64,000 nt of DNA from positions 1-64,000 of the forward strand of contig NZ_JAIUGV010000021.1 in assembly GCF_020164745.1 (NCBI RefSeq). The letters run 5' to 3'. Of the stretch, positions 8,073 to 17,007 are shown in pieces. The translations under genes and the position numbers were made by a program. The DNA is from Mesorhizobium sp. ES1-4 (lineage in GTDB: Bacteria > Pseudomonadota > Alphaproteobacteria > Rhizobiales > Rhizobiaceae). Each line of letters opens with the position of its first letter. Within the stretch, counting starts at the first letter, position 1. The notes under the pieces were generated by a model, which was given only the letters and a program-made list of their open reading frames with translations, searched no databases and had not been told where the DNA came from.

Positions 8073-11000
8073 TTACAGCTTCTCGAACCCGCCTGGCGTC
8101 GGCGTCGTCACGATGACGGCCTCGCCGGCGTCGAGCACGGTCTGGTCGCAAGCCTTCAGCACGTCCACCGTGCCATCGTTGCGGCGCACCTTGGTCGAGC
8201 CGACCTCGCCGTCGTCGCCGCCGTCCAGACCTTGCGGCGGGCGGTTGCGATGCGAGGACAGGATCGCGCATTCCATCTTCTCGAGGAAGCGGATGGTGCG
8301 TCTGGTGCCGTCGCCGGCATTCCATCTGCCCTTGCCGCCGGAACCCTCGCGGATATGGAAATCCTCCAGCATCACGGGGAAGCGCAGTTCGAGCACCTCC
8401 GGGTCGGTGAGGCGCGAATTGGTCATGTGGGTGTGGACGCCAGAGGTGCCGGCGAAGCCGCGGCCGGAATTCATGTGGCCGGCCGGCGAGCCGGAACAGA
8501 TCGTCTCGTAATACTGGTAAGTCTTGTTGCCGAAAGTCAGGTTGTTCATCGTGCCTTGCGCGTTGGCCATCGCGCCCATGGCGCCGAACAACGCGTTGGT
8601 GACGTGCTGCGAGGTCTCGACATTGCCGGCGACGACGGCGGCAGGGTAGGCGGGCTTCAGCATGCAGCCATCGGGAATGACGATGTTGATCGGCCTGAGG
8701 CAGCCGGCATTCATCGGGATCATGTCCTCGACCATGACGCGGAAGGCGTAGAGCACGGCGGCCCGGGCGACCGGCTCAGGCGCGTTGAAGTTGTTCTTCA
8801 TGACAGGTGACGTGCCGGTGAAGTCGACGGTCGCCTCGCGTTTTTGCCGGTCGACCGATATCTTGACCTTGATCACCTGGCCGGTGTCCGTGGGATATTC
8901 ATAGTCGGAGGTATCCGGCAGCCGCTCCAGCACGCGGCGCACGCTTTCGGCGGCGTTGTCCTGGACATGGCCCATGTAAGCCTCGACGACGTCGAGGCCG
9001 AAATGCGCGACCATCTTGCGCAGCTCCGCCACGCCTTTCTCGTTGGCGGCGATTTGTGCCTTCAGGTCGGCGATATTCTGGTGCGGGTTGCGGGCAGGAT
9101 AACGATGATCGGTGAGCAGCGTATGCAGCTCCTTCTCGCGGAATTTTCCGCGATCGACGATGCGGAAATTGTCGAACAAGACGCCCTCCTCGTCGACCGT
9201 GGTGGCGAGCGGCGTCATAGAGCCGGGGGCGGTGCCGCCGATATCGGCATGGTGGCCGCGCGAGGCAGCCCAGAAGAGGATGTTTTCCTGTGCATCGTCG
9301 AACACCGGCGTCACCACCGTGATGTCAGGCAGATGCGTGCCGCCATTATAGGGGGCGTTCAAGGCAAAGACGTCGCCGGCGTGAATGTCGCCGGAGTTCA
9401 GCCGGATGATGGTTTCGACCGAGCGATCCATCGATCCCAGATGCACGGGCATATGCGGCGCATTGGCGACCAGCGCCCCGGTGTGGTCGAAGACGGCGCA
9501 AGAAAAATCCAGCCTTTCCTTGATGTTGACGGAATAGGCGGTGTTCTGCAGCGTCACGCCCATTTGCTCAGCGATCGACATGAAGAGGTTGTTGAAGACC
9601 TCGAGCATCACCGGATCGGCTTGCGTGCCGAGTGCGGCGGCGCGCGCCTTTCTTTCCGTGCGGCGTATGACGACGTGGTTGAGGGTGGTGATTTCGGCCT
9701 GCCAGCCTGGTTCGACGACGATGGTCTGGTTCGGTTCGATGATGAGAGCGGGACCTGCGACCAGATTGGAAGGGCGAAGGTTTTCGCGACGATGGACGCC
9801 GGCTTCATGCCACCGTCCTTCGGTGTAGATGCGCCGCGTTCCAGAAGCGCCAGCTTCAATCCTCGCAGATCCTGCGGGCGCATGGGCTTCGGCGCTGCTC
9901 TCGCCGATTTCGCTGCCTTCGACGCCGACCGTTTCGACGATCATCGGCTTGTCGTCATAGACGAAGCCGAATTGCGCCTTGTGCGCAATTTCGAAATCGC
10001 GCCTGGCCTGGAAGATCGAGTCTGTCTCGAAATTCACCGGCAGTGCCGTGTCGGTGCCGTCATAGCGGATATGCAGCACCGGCCTGGTGGCAATTGTATT
10101 CTCGGCGATGCCTTGCGCCGTCAGCTCCGCGACCACTGCTTTCTTCAAAGTGGCGATGAGGCCGCCTATCTCCATTCTGGATTCCTCGGCGAGCGGCTTC
10201 AGCAGCGCCTGCTGGCGTGAGGCAAAGACCGAGGCTAGGCCGATGCCGTAGGCCGAAAGCAGGCCCGAGAAGGGATGGATCAGCACGGCCTCCATGCCGA
10301 GTGCGTCCGCGACCAGGCAGGCGTGCTGACCGCCGGCGCCGCCGAAGCAGTTCAGCAGATATTCGGTGACGTCGTAGCCTCGCTGCACGGAAATTTTCTT
10401 GATCGCATTGGCCATGTTCTCGACCGCGATCGTGACGAAGCCTTCGGCGACCGCTTCGGGCGGCCGGCCGTCGCCGATCTCGGCGGCCAGTGCCGCGAAT
10501 TTTGTGCGCACCGATTCCAGGTCGAGCGGCTCGTCCTGGCCGGGGCCGAAGATCGAGGGGAAGAAATCGGGCTGCAGCTTGCCGAGCATGACATTGGCGT
10601 CGGTAACCGCCAGCGGGCCGCCGCGCCGGTAGGCAGCGGGCCCCGGATTGGCGCCCGCGGAGTCCGGTCCGACACGGAAGCGGCCGGCCTCGTAATGCAG
10701 GATCGAGCCGCCGCCGGCGGCGACGGTGTGGATGCGCATCATGGGGGCGCGGACGCGCACGCCGGCGACCTCGGTGTCGAAGGCACGTTCATACTCACCG
10801 TCATAGTGGGCGACGTCGGTGGACGTGCCGCCCATGTCGAAGCCGATGACCTTGTCGGAACCGGCAAGCTTCGCCGTCTCGACCATGCCGACGACGCCGC
10901 CCGCCGGACCCGACAGCAGCGCGTCCTTGCCCTGGAACATGTCGGCGGCGGTGAGCCCGCCAGAGGACATCATGAACATCAGGCGAGGGGATTCGTCGTG

Positions 11001-11705
11001 GCCTCCCGCCGCACCCAGTTCTCCCGCCACCCTTTGCACATAGCGGGACAGGATCGGCGACAGATAGGCGTCGACCACGGCGGTGTCGCCGCGGCCGACC
11101 AGCTTGATCAGCGGCGAGACCTCGTGGCTGACCGAGACCTGGCCAAAACCAAGCTTGCGGCAGACCCTTGCCACCGCCTTCTCGTGATCGGGATATTTCC
11201 AGGCATGCATGAATACGATTGCAACAGCATCGATGCCGTCGGCTTTCGCCTGCTCGATCGCCGGCCGGCAGGCGGCGATATCGAGCAGCCGTTCGACGCA
11301 GCCATCGGCGAGCACGCGCTCGTCGACCTCGATAACGCGCTCATAGAGCTGCTCGGGAAGAATGATCTCCTTGGCGAAGATGTCGGGCCGCGCCTGATAT
11401 GCGATCCTGAGCGCATCGCGAAACCCCTTGGTGATAAGCAACAACACACGGTCGCCCTTGCGCTCCAGAAGTGCGTTGGTGGCCACCGTGGTTCCCATCT
11501 TGATGTCGCCGATCAGATCGGACGGGATGGCGGCGCCCGCTTCAAGACCGAGCAGGCCGCGGATGCCCTGGACGGCGGCATCGGTATAGGCTTCCGGGTT
11601 TTCCGACAAAAGCTTGCGCGGATGCAGTGCACCTTGGGGGTCACAGCCGATGATATCGGTGAAGGTGCCGCCGCGATCGATCCAGAAATCCCATTTCGCG
11701 GTCAT
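8073..11705 (-). CDS. oplA: 5-oxoprolinase / hydantoinase A-B fusion
   Basis: A 1210-residue fusion. Residues about 1-690 are the hydantoinase A / oxoprolinase ATPase half (DRGGTFTD near the N-terminus, GGTSTDVAHYDG, GGAGGQHACLVADALG), and about 700-1210 are the hydantoinase B half (YNGGTHLPDITVV, GSGGKGRWNAGDGTRR). Full-length fusions of this size are ATP-dependent 5-oxoprolinases that open 5-oxo-L-proline to glutamate, although related enzymes act on hydantoins or N-methylhydantoin. The start at 11705 has a GGAG-like site about nine bases upstream. Its stop lies 83 bases before btaA, but the Pho box in that gap suggests separate control. The substrate assignment is family-based. Confidence 0.85.
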   Translation of the reverse strand: MTAKWDFWIDRGGTFTDIIGCDPQGALHPRKLLSENPEAYTDAAVQGIRGLLGLEAGAAIPSDLIGDIKMGTTVATNALLERKGDRVLLLITKGFRDALRIAYQARPDIFAKEIILPEQLYERVIEVDERVLADGCVERLLDIAACRPAIEQAKADGIDAVAIVFMHAWKYPDHEKAVARVCRKLGFGQVSVSHEVSPLIKLVGRGDTAVVDAYLSPILSRYVQRVAGELGAAGGHDESPRLMFMMSSGGLTAADMFQGKDALLSGPAGGVVGMVETAKLAGSDKVIGFDMGGTSTDVAHYDGEYERAFDTEVAGVRVRAPMMRIHTVAAGGGSILHYEAGRFRVGPDSAGANPGPAAYRRGGPLAVTDANVMLGKLQPDFFPSIFGPGQDEPLDLESVRTKFAALAAEIGDGRPPEAVAEGFVTIAVENMANAIKKISVQRGYDVTEYLLNCFGGAGGQHACLVADALGMEAVLIHPFSGLLSAYGIGLASVFASRQQALLKPLAEESRMEIGGLIATLKKAVVAELTAQGIAENTIATRPVLHIRYDGTDTALPVNFETDSIFQARRDFEIAHKAQFGFVYDDKPMIVETVGVEGSEIGESSAEAHAPAGSARIEAGASGTRRIYTEGRWHEAGVHRRENLRPSNLVAGPALIIEPNQTIVVEPGWQAEITTLNHVVIRRTERKARAAALGTQADPVMLEVFNNLFMSIAEQMGVTLQNTAYSVNIKERLDFSCAVFDHTGALVANAPHMPVHLGSMDRSVETIIRLNSGDIHAGDVFALNAPYNGGTHLPDITVVTPVFDDAQENILFWAASRGHHADIGGTAPGSMTPLATTVDEEGVLFDNFRIVDRGKFREKELHTLLTDHRYPARNPHQNIADLKAQIAANEKGVAELRKMVAHFGLDVVEAYMGHVQDNAAESVRRVLERLPDTSDYEYPTDTGQVIKVKISVDRQKREATVDFTGTSPVMKNNFNAPEPVARAAVLYAFRVMVEDMIPMNAGCLRPINIVIPDGCMLKPAYPAAVVAGNVETSQHVTNALFGAMGAMANAQGTMNNLTFGNKTYQYYETICSGSPAGHMNSGRGFAGTSGVHTHMTNSRLTDPEVLELRFPVMLEDFHIREGSGGKGRWNAGDGTRRTIRFLEKMECAILSSHRNRPPQGLDGGDDGEVGSTKVRRNDGTVDVLKACDQTVLDAGEAVIVTTPTPGGFEKL

Positions 11706-11889
11706 GCGTCTGTCTCCGGTATTCCGTTTCCGGCGTCGTTGTTAATGCGCCCAAGCGCCGGCAGCAATGTCGCCTGGTTAGCATCGATGTTACGGATGGA
11801 AACGCAACGTTACGAAACCGATGCCCGCCCGGGGCATTTCTCTTTCGAGCGTTCACCGAAACGTGAGCGTTTGTTGAAGGAGAGATGTT

Positions 11890-12096
11890 ATGAAAAAGCT
11901 CGTTCTTGCTTCCCTGTCCGCCCTTGCCCTGCTGGGCGTCGCGGCCTGCAGCGACAGCGGCACCGACAACACCACCACGCAGAGCACCAATCCGCCGGCT
12001 ACGGAGCAGCCGATGAAACCTGCGGCCCCGGCCGATAATTCGACCAAGCCCGCCGAGCCGGCTCCGGCAGCGCCCGCTCCTGCACCCGCACAGTAG
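11890..12096 (+). CDS. Small Pro/Ala-rich lipoprotein
   Basis: A 68-residue protein with a lipoprotein signal ending LLGVAAC (acylated C20). The rest is a low-complexity tail rich in Thr/Asn, then Pro and Ala (repeated PA pairs), with no recognisable fold. It is probably a membrane-tethered, disordered periplasmic peptide. A strong AAGGAGAG site precedes the ATG, and a hairpin follows 28 bases after the stop, so it appears to be a monocistronic, well-expressed gene. Function unknown. Confidence 0.8.
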   Translation: MKKLVLASLSALALLGVAACSDSGTDNTTTQSTNPPATEQPMKPAAPADNSTKPAEPAPAAPAPAPAQ

Positions 12097-12124
12097 GTTG
12101 TAAGCAGCAGTAACCATCTTACGA

Positions 12125-12151
12125 GGAAGGCCGGCTTCATGCCGGCCTTCC
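12125..12151 (+). terminator. Hairpin after the small lipoprotein gene
   Basis: An 11-base perfect stem (GGAAGGCCGGC) around the five-base loop TTCAT, starting 28 bases after the lipoprotein stop. There is no T-run, so its terminator role is inferred from strength and position. It could also stabilise the transcript 3' end. Confidence 0.65.
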
Positions 12152-12247
12152 CTATGGGATGGGACCGGCTTGGGAGCGGCAATCGCCTTTCGTTCACGTG
12201 CCCGGGAGCGGCCGTTATTGGCTTGATAGCGGGGACCGGTTGGCTTT

Positions 12248-12979
12248 ATGAAGCTGGCCATGTCGATTTGGGACCGCCTCGGCGACTTCATCACGCGGGT
12301 TTCGTCTTCGACCACGTCTGGCGTAGCCGACGTGGTTGAGGCTGTACGTACGGTTTTCTCCGGCGACGCCGACCTGCGTCGCCGCGTCGCCTTCTCGGTG
12401 GCGATGATCGCGCTTTCGGCCAAGATGGCCAAGGCCGACGGCATCGTCACCCAGGATGAGGTGCGCGCCTTCCAGGAAATCTTCGAGGTGCCGCCGAAAG
12501 AGACGCGCAATGTTGCGCGGCTGTTCGATCTCGCCCAGCGCGACGTGGCCGGTTTCGAAATCTATGCCGAGCGCATGGCGCAGATGTGCGGCTCCGGGCA
12601 CTCCAATTGCGTGATGCTGGAAGACATACTCGACGGCCTGTTCCACATCGCCAAGGCCGATGGGCTGGTGCATGAGCGCGAAGGTATGTTCCTGCACCGT
12701 ATCGCCGAGATCTTCCGCATCGACGAAGCGCATTACGAATCGATCTTGGCCCGGCACGTCAATCTTGGCGCCGGCGATCCTTATGTCGTGCTCGGCATCG
12801 AGCGCGGCCAGCCGTTCGAGGAGGTCAGGAAACGCTATCGCAAGCTGGTGTCGGACAACCATCCGGACCGGTTGATCGCGCGTGGGTTGCCGCAGGAATT
12901 CATCAAGATCGCGACGACGCGGATCGCGGCGATCAACGCCGCCTACGAGATGATCGAACGGGGCCTGCGGCACGCATGA
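12248..12979 (+). CDS. TerB/DjlA-like co-chaperone with C-terminal J domain
   Basis: A 243-residue soluble protein with an N-terminal TerB/DjlA helical domain (about residues 45-165, with paired acidic KADG motifs at 62-65 and 136-139) and a short J domain at about 175-243. The J-domain HPD tripeptide needed to stimulate DnaK is intact at residues 205-207. Unlike E. coli DjlA it has no transmembrane anchor. An in-frame ATG at 12260 is an equally possible start. Its stop overlaps the start of the amidase gene (ATGA), so the two are co-translated. Confidence 0.8.
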   Translation: MKLAMSIWDRLGDFITRVSSSTTSGVADVVEAVRTVFSGDADLRRRVAFSVAMIALSAKMAKADGIVTQDEVRAFQEIFEVPPKETRNVARLFDLAQRDVAGFEIYAERMAQMCGSGHSNCVMLEDILDGLFHIAKADGLVHEREGMFLHRIAEIFRIDEAHYESILARHVNLGAGDPYVVLGIERGQPFEEVRKRYRKLVSDNHPDRLIARGLPQEFIKIATTRIAAINAAYEMIERGLRHA

Positions 12980-13731
12980 GCGGCTTCCTGCCCGACGAGC
13001 CTAGCGCCGAGGTCAGGGTATCGCCGAATTTCGGGCCGAGGCGTGACACGCTGACGCCTGACATGATCGTGCTGCACTATACCGGCATGGCGACCGGTGC
13101 CGGGGCCGAAGCCTGGCTGTGCGATCCGGCGAGTGACGTCTCGTCGCACTACCTTGTCCATGAGAATGGCCACATCGTGCAGATGGTCCGGGAAAGCGAT
13201 CGCGCCTGGCACGCCGGCCAGAGTTCCTGGTTCGGACGCACCGACATCAATTCCTGCTCGGTCGGCATTGAAATCGTCAACCCCGGCCATTCGCTGGGCT
13301 ATCCCGGCTTTCCGCAGCGCCAGATCAATGCGGTGATCGGGCTGTGCAAAAGTATTGCCGCGCGGCATGCGATCGCCGCCGAGCGGGTGCTGGCGCATTC
13401 CGACGTGGCGCCCGGTCGCAAGATCGATCCGGGCGAGAAGTTTCCATGGGCCGCGCTGTTCAAGGCCGGCGTGGGCCATCTCGTGCCAGCCGCTCCCGTC
13501 AGGCGCGGAGCCGCCTTGAAGCCTGGCGACCGCGGTGTCGATGTCGAGACACTGCAGTCGATGCTGTCGCTCTATGGTTATGGTGTCGACATATCAGGCA
13601 TTTTCGACGATCGGACCAGGAGCGTTGTCGAGGCCTTCCAACGGCATTTCCGGCCGCGGCGGGTCGACGGGCTTGCCGACGGCTCGACGATGCGCACGCT
13701 GCAGAAGCTGCTCGCTTCCGTCAAGAATTGA
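12976..13731 (+). CDS. N-acetylmuramoyl-L-alanine amidase, Amidase_2 family
   Basis: A 251-residue enzyme that cleaves the amide bond between MurNAc and the stem peptide. The Amidase_2 domain spans about residues 12-165: zinc ligand H34 in VLHYTGM, a second histidine region around HYLVHENG, and the C-terminal HSDVAPGRKIDPG motif. A PG_binding_1 domain follows (about 175-250). No signal peptide is visible, so it may act in cytoplasmic muropeptide recycling (AmpD-like) rather than in the periplasm. The start overlaps the stop of the TerB/J-domain gene. Confidence 0.87.
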   Translation: MSGFLPDEPSAEVRVSPNFGPRRDTLTPDMIVLHYTGMATGAGAEAWLCDPASDVSSHYLVHENGHIVQMVRESDRAWHAGQSSWFGRTDINSCSVGIEIVNPGHSLGYPGFPQRQINAVIGLCKSIAARHAIAAERVLAHSDVAPGRKIDPGEKFPWAALFKAGVGHLVPAAPVRRGAALKPGDRGVDVETLQSMLSLYGYGVDISGIFDDRTRSVVEAFQRHFRPRRVDGLADGSTMRTLQKLLASVKN

Positions 13732-13943
13732 CCCAAGGTCAAGAACCGACCCAAGTAATCCTTCCCATCCTTAAAGTTACAACCTGTCACCGAAAGTGAC
13801 TTGCGGCGCCTTCATTGACGCCAAATCGGGCTTCAAAGGGCTGTTCGTACAGTTTGTCGGACGTCCAGCCCCCCAGGTGTTCCGATATTGATCAAGCGAT
13901 GCCACGTGAAAATCTTCGCGTGGTCCCAACAAAACAGGATCAC

Positions 13944-14663
13944 ATGCAGAAATTGACGGTTTTAACGGCAGCTCTTGCTGCCGGCGTAATGAGTTTTGCC
14001 TTCAGCGCGGCCGACGCCGCGCCGTTAAGCCCACGAGCCGATCAGGGGCTCGTCGCGACGTCCGCCAAAGGCAAGGCCATCTCGGCCAAAAGCAAAAGGA
14101 ATGCGAAGGCGGCAACCAAGCAGGCTTCCGCGAAAGTGGAAAAGGCAAGCCGGGCCAAGGCCAGGAAATCCCCTGCCAAAAAGCAGCCGAAACGCGGCCG
14201 CAAAACCGTGGACATGTCGACGACCGCGTCGATCGATCCCAGGAATGTCGCCGTGGCGACCGGGGCGGTGGCGAGCGGCGGCCAGTATTCCGCGATTGTC
14301 GCCCGCTACGCGGCCAGCTATGGGGTTCCGGTGTCGCTGGCCCACGCCGTGATCAAGATCGAGAGCAATTTCCAGCCGAACATGGTCGGCGGCGCCGGCG
14401 AGATCGGCCTGATGCAGATCAAGCCGGCAACCGCGCGGATGATGGGTTACAGCGGGTCGGCCAAGGGCCTGTTCGATCCCGACACCAACATCAAATACGG
14501 TATGAAGTATCTCGCCATGGCGCGCGACCTCGGCGGCGGCACGACCTGCGGCACGATCCTGAAATACAATGCGGGCCATGGCGCCACGCGGATGAACCCG
14601 GTTTCGGCGGCTTACTGCAGCAAGGTCAAGGTCCAGTTGGCGGCTGTCGGCGCGCCGGCTTGA
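13944..14663 (+). CDS. Lytic transglycosylase, SLT domain, with Lys-rich linker
   Basis: A 239-residue exported protein. The signal peptide ends near residue 25 (SAADAA), followed by a strongly basic Lys/Ala-rich linker to about residue 100 and then an SLT (GH23) domain. The catalytic glutamate lies in IKIESNFQ, followed by the family motifs GEIGLMQIKPATA and KYNAGHG. The basic linker probably binds the anionic wall or DNA. The start at 13944 gives the clean signal peptide, with AGGA five bases upstream. It is the fourth wall hydrolase upstream of the dcw cluster. Confidence 0.85.
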   Translation: MQKLTVLTAALAAGVMSFAFSAADAAPLSPRADQGLVATSAKGKAISAKSKRNAKAATKQASAKVEKASRAKARKSPAKKQPKRGRKTVDMSTTASIDPRNVAVATGAVASGGQYSAIVARYAASYGVPVSLAHAVIKIESNFQPNMVGGAGEIGLMQIKPATARMMGYSGSAKGLFDPDTNIKYGMKYLAMARDLGGGTTCGTILKYNAGHGATRMNPVSAAYCSKVKVQLAAVGAPA

Positions 14664-14692
14664 CAAGAACCGGTCACCACGGGCTTTTTCGG

Positions 14693-14721
14693 TTGCGTTT
14701 TGCGGTGTGAACCCCTTTATA
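14693..14721 (+). promoter_or_regulatory. Promoter of rnpB
   Basis: A -35 element TTGCGT (14693-14698) and a -10 element TTTATA (14716-14721) are separated by 17 bases. They sit immediately before the 5' strand of the RNase P P1 helix, so transcription would begin right at the RNA's start. The match is by eye to the housekeeping sigma consensus. Confidence 0.6.
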
Positions 14722-14725
14722 CGCC

Positions 14726-15127
14726 CTGCCAGCTGGCCGGGCGGCCGCACCCGCAAACGCCGAAAGGCCGCGGGTGAGGAAAGTCCGGGCTCCATGGAGA
14801 CACGGTGCCGGTTAATGGCCGGCGGGGGCGACCCCAGGGAAAGTGCCACAGAAAGCAAACCGCCCCGACTTTGTCGGGGTAAGGGTGAAAGGGTGGGGTA
14901 AGAGCCCACCGCGCGACTGGCAACAGGAGCGGCACGGTAAACCCCACCGGGAGCAAGACCGAATAGGGACGGTGCGGGGGGAAACCCTCGAGGGCTGTTT
15001 CCGGCTCACCGTCCGGGTAGGTTGCGTGAGGCGCATGGCAACGTGCGCCCAAGATGAATGGCCGCCACGTTCTCGCGCCGCAAGGCGCGAGGGCCATACA
15101 AAACCCGGCTTACAGGCCAGCTGGCAG
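14726..15127 (+). ncRNA. rnpB: RNase P RNA, class A
   Basis: The RNA subunit of RNase P, which cuts tRNA 5' leaders. The 13-base P1 helix pairs perfectly between 14726-14738 and 15115-15127. The universal core is clear: GAGGAAAGTCCGGGCTCC at 14775-14792, the ACAGAAA element near 14849, the GGTAA-containing J region, AGACCGAATAGGGA near 14957, and the 3' ACAAAACCCGGCTTACAG segment. The length of about 402 bases is normal for alphaproteobacteria. The exact ends are inferred from P1. Reading frames through this stretch are spurious. Confidence 0.95.
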
Positions 15128-15253
15128 CTTTCTCAAGGAGCAAGCATTAACCTTTCGATATCAGAAGGTTGCGCCCTCGGGTGCAGCCTCTGATTCAAGG
15201 GCGCGGCGCTGCTTTGCCCTACCACAGGAGACAGGGGCTTTCCGCCGGGTTCC

Positions 15254-15282
15254 TTGAAACTGGTACGATTAAATCGTACCAT
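15254..15282 (+). promoter_or_regulatory. parD promoter with embedded palindromic operator
   Basis: A -35 TTGAAA (15254-15259) and a -10 TACCAT (15277-15282) are 17 bases apart. A perfect inverted repeat, TGGTACGAT-TAA-ATCGTACCA (15261-15281), fills the spacer and overlaps the -10. ParD-type ribbon-helix-helix antitoxins normally repress their own operon by binding such a palindrome, so this is the likely ParD operator. Confidence 0.7.
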
Positions 15283-15307
15283 CATGGTTCATCATCGGGA
15301 GCCTACC

Positions 15308-15583
15308 ATGGGTCAAGTCGACAAACGCAGCATCACGCTGTCGCCGGAACTGGCGCAGGCGGTCGATGATGTGGTCGCGGCGGGAGAATATGCCTCTGCG
15401 AGCGAGGTCATCCGTGACGCGCTGAGGCAATGGAAGGACCGCCGCGACCTGATGGGCTACACGGTCGAGGAATTGCGCAAGCTGGTGCAGGAGGGGATCG
15501 ACAGCGGGCCTGGTCGGTTTGTTTCGATGGATGAAATCAAGGCGGAGGCCCGCAGGCGTCTGCGATCTGACGATGCGGCATGA
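15308..15583 (+). CDS. parD: ParD-family type II antitoxin
   Basis: A 91-residue ribbon-helix-helix protein of the ParD/CC2985 family. The N-terminal strand KRSITLSPELAQAVDD and the helices around YASASEVIRDALRQW form the DNA-binding dimer. The C-terminal half (VEELRKLVQEGIDSGPG) is the part that wraps and neutralises the ParE toxin. The ATG at 15308 has GGGAG seven bases upstream. It overlaps the parE start by ATGA. The antitoxin is intact while the toxin is frameshifted. Confidence 0.88.
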   Translation: MGQVDKRSITLSPELAQAVDDVVAAGEYASASEVIRDALRQWKDRRDLMGYTVEELRKLVQEGIDSGPGRFVSMDEIKAEARRRLRSDDAA

Positions 15584-15883
15584 AGTTGCTGCCTGTCGAC
15601 CGCAGCGCTCGTGCAGAAGAGGATTTGGTTGCGATCTGGCTTCATATTGCGCGCGACAACGAGGCAGCAGCCGATCGGCTGCTTGATCGCTTCGCGGCAA
15701 GATTGGCGGCAATTGTCGACTTATCCCTTCTCAGGTGCGCCACGCGACGACATAGCGCCGGGTATCCGCCACCTGATTGTCGGCGAGTATCTAACCCTAT
15801 ACCGGGTCGGCGGTGATGCGATCGAAATTCTTCGCGTGCTGCATGGTCGTCGCAACATCGAAGCCGATGAACTCGGCTCGTAA
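15580..15883 (+). pseudogene. parE: ParE-family toxin, inactivated by a +1 frameshift
   Basis: ParE toxins poison DNA gyrase. The first 47 codons read as a normal ParE N-terminus (RSARAEEDLVAIWLHIAR), then at 15721-15722 an extra base shifts the frame. Removing one T there restores YPFSGAPRDDIAPGIRHL and continues to EILRVLHGRRNIEADELGS and a TAA at 15881-15883. The repaired protein would have 100 residues, the usual ParE length. As it stands, the first frame ends at 15816 with an unrelated tail and lacks the conserved C-terminal strands. A sequencing error would give the same picture. Confidence 0.8.
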
Positions 15884-15891
15884 TCGATCTG

Positions 15892-17007
15892 TCAGCCGCT
15901 GATCCTGTCCAGCGAGGCCTCGATCGCCTCCCAGAGTTCTTCCACGGGCTCACAGCCGACCGACAGGCGTACGAAACCAGCCGGCACCGCGTCACCTCGC
16001 TTCAGACGCCGCTCGGCGGAGGTGTGGACGCCGCCGAAGGAGGTCGCGGCCTGCATCAGGCTGCAATTGTTGATGAAATCCTCGGCTTTCTGCTCTGAAG
16101 CGAGTTCGAAGGAGATCAGGAAGCCGAAGCGCTCCATCTGGGCTCGGGCAAGATTGTGGGACGGGTCGCCGTTCAGGCCAGGAAAACGCAGTCCGCGCAC
16201 CGCGCGATGTTCCCTTAGCCGGTGTGCGATCGTTTCCGCCGACGAGCACATCCGGTCGAAACGCACCTCCAGTGTTTCAAGGCCGCGATGCACCAGCCAG
16301 GCTTCGAATGGCCCGGGAATGCCGCCGACCATTCCGCGCCAATCCGTCACCTTGGCGATGATGTCGGTGTCGCGACTGGCGACGTGACCGAACAACACAT
16401 CCGAGTGACCGTTGACGGCCTTGGTGTCGGCGGAGACGACGATGTCCGCACCGAAATCGAGTGGACGCTGACCGAATGGCGTCATTGTCGTGTTGTCGAC
16501 GACAAGGATCGCGCCCTGCTCGTGAACAGCTTTGGCGACGGCCGAAATGTCGCATATGTCCAGACGCGGATTGGAGGGGGTCTCGACGAAGACCAGCCTG
16601 TAGCCTTCGAAGCCGCCGTCAAGGAAAGTCGGCGTCGGCCTGGTGTCGCAGGCTATGCCGAGCGGCTTCAGGAAGCGTTCGGCCATCGCGCGCGTGGCAT
16701 GGTAGCCGTCAGCGGGCAGGAGCACGCGATCGCCTGATTTCAGGAGTGCGAAAAACACCGAGGAAATTGCGCCCATACCAGAGGGAAAGGTCAGGCATTG
16801 TGCATTTTCCAAATGGCCGAGCGCATGTTCCACGGCGCGCCAGGTCGGGTTGTCGTAGCGGCCATATTGATCGAATCCGGTCTCGGTGCCCGGCGTGTGA
16901 AAGATCGAGGCCATGGTCAGCGGCAAGGGGATCGGATCGCCGTTGGCGAAATCGCGGCTACGCAAATGGGAAAGTTCGGCGGCGCGTGACCTTGCCGTCT
17001 CGGACAT
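15892..17007 (-). CDS. Cys/Met metabolism PLP enzyme, cystathionine gamma-lyase type
   Basis: A 371-residue fold-I PLP enzyme of the trans-sulfuration family. The PLP lysine is K196 in SADTKAVNGHSD, preceded by VVDNTTMTPFG and the phosphate/tyrosine region DQYGRYDNPTW. The C-terminal LSVGCEPVEEL matches the family. It probably cleaves cystathionine to cysteine, 2-oxobutyrate and ammonia, but cystathionine gamma-synthase, beta-lyase and methionine gamma-lyase share this fold. No neighbour settles the reaction. The start at 17007 has AAGGA upstream. It is transcribed divergently from mraZ. Confidence 0.78.
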   Translation of the reverse strand: MSETARSRAAELSHLRSRDFANGDPIPLPLTMASIFHTPGTETGFDQYGRYDNPTWRAVEHALGHLENAQCLTFPSGMGAISSVFFALLKSGDRVLLPADGYHATRAMAERFLKPLGIACDTRPTPTFLDGGFEGYRLVFVETPSNPRLDICDISAVAKAVHEQGAILVVDNTTMTPFGQRPLDFGADIVVSADTKAVNGHSDVLFGHVASRDTDIIAKVTDWRGMVGGIPGPFEAWLVHRGLETLEVRFDRMCSSAETIAHRLREHRAVRGLRFPGLNGDPSHNLARAQMERFGFLISFELASEQKAEDFINNCSLMQAATSFGGVHTSAERRLKRGDAVPAGFVRLSVGCEPVEELWEAIEASLDRISG

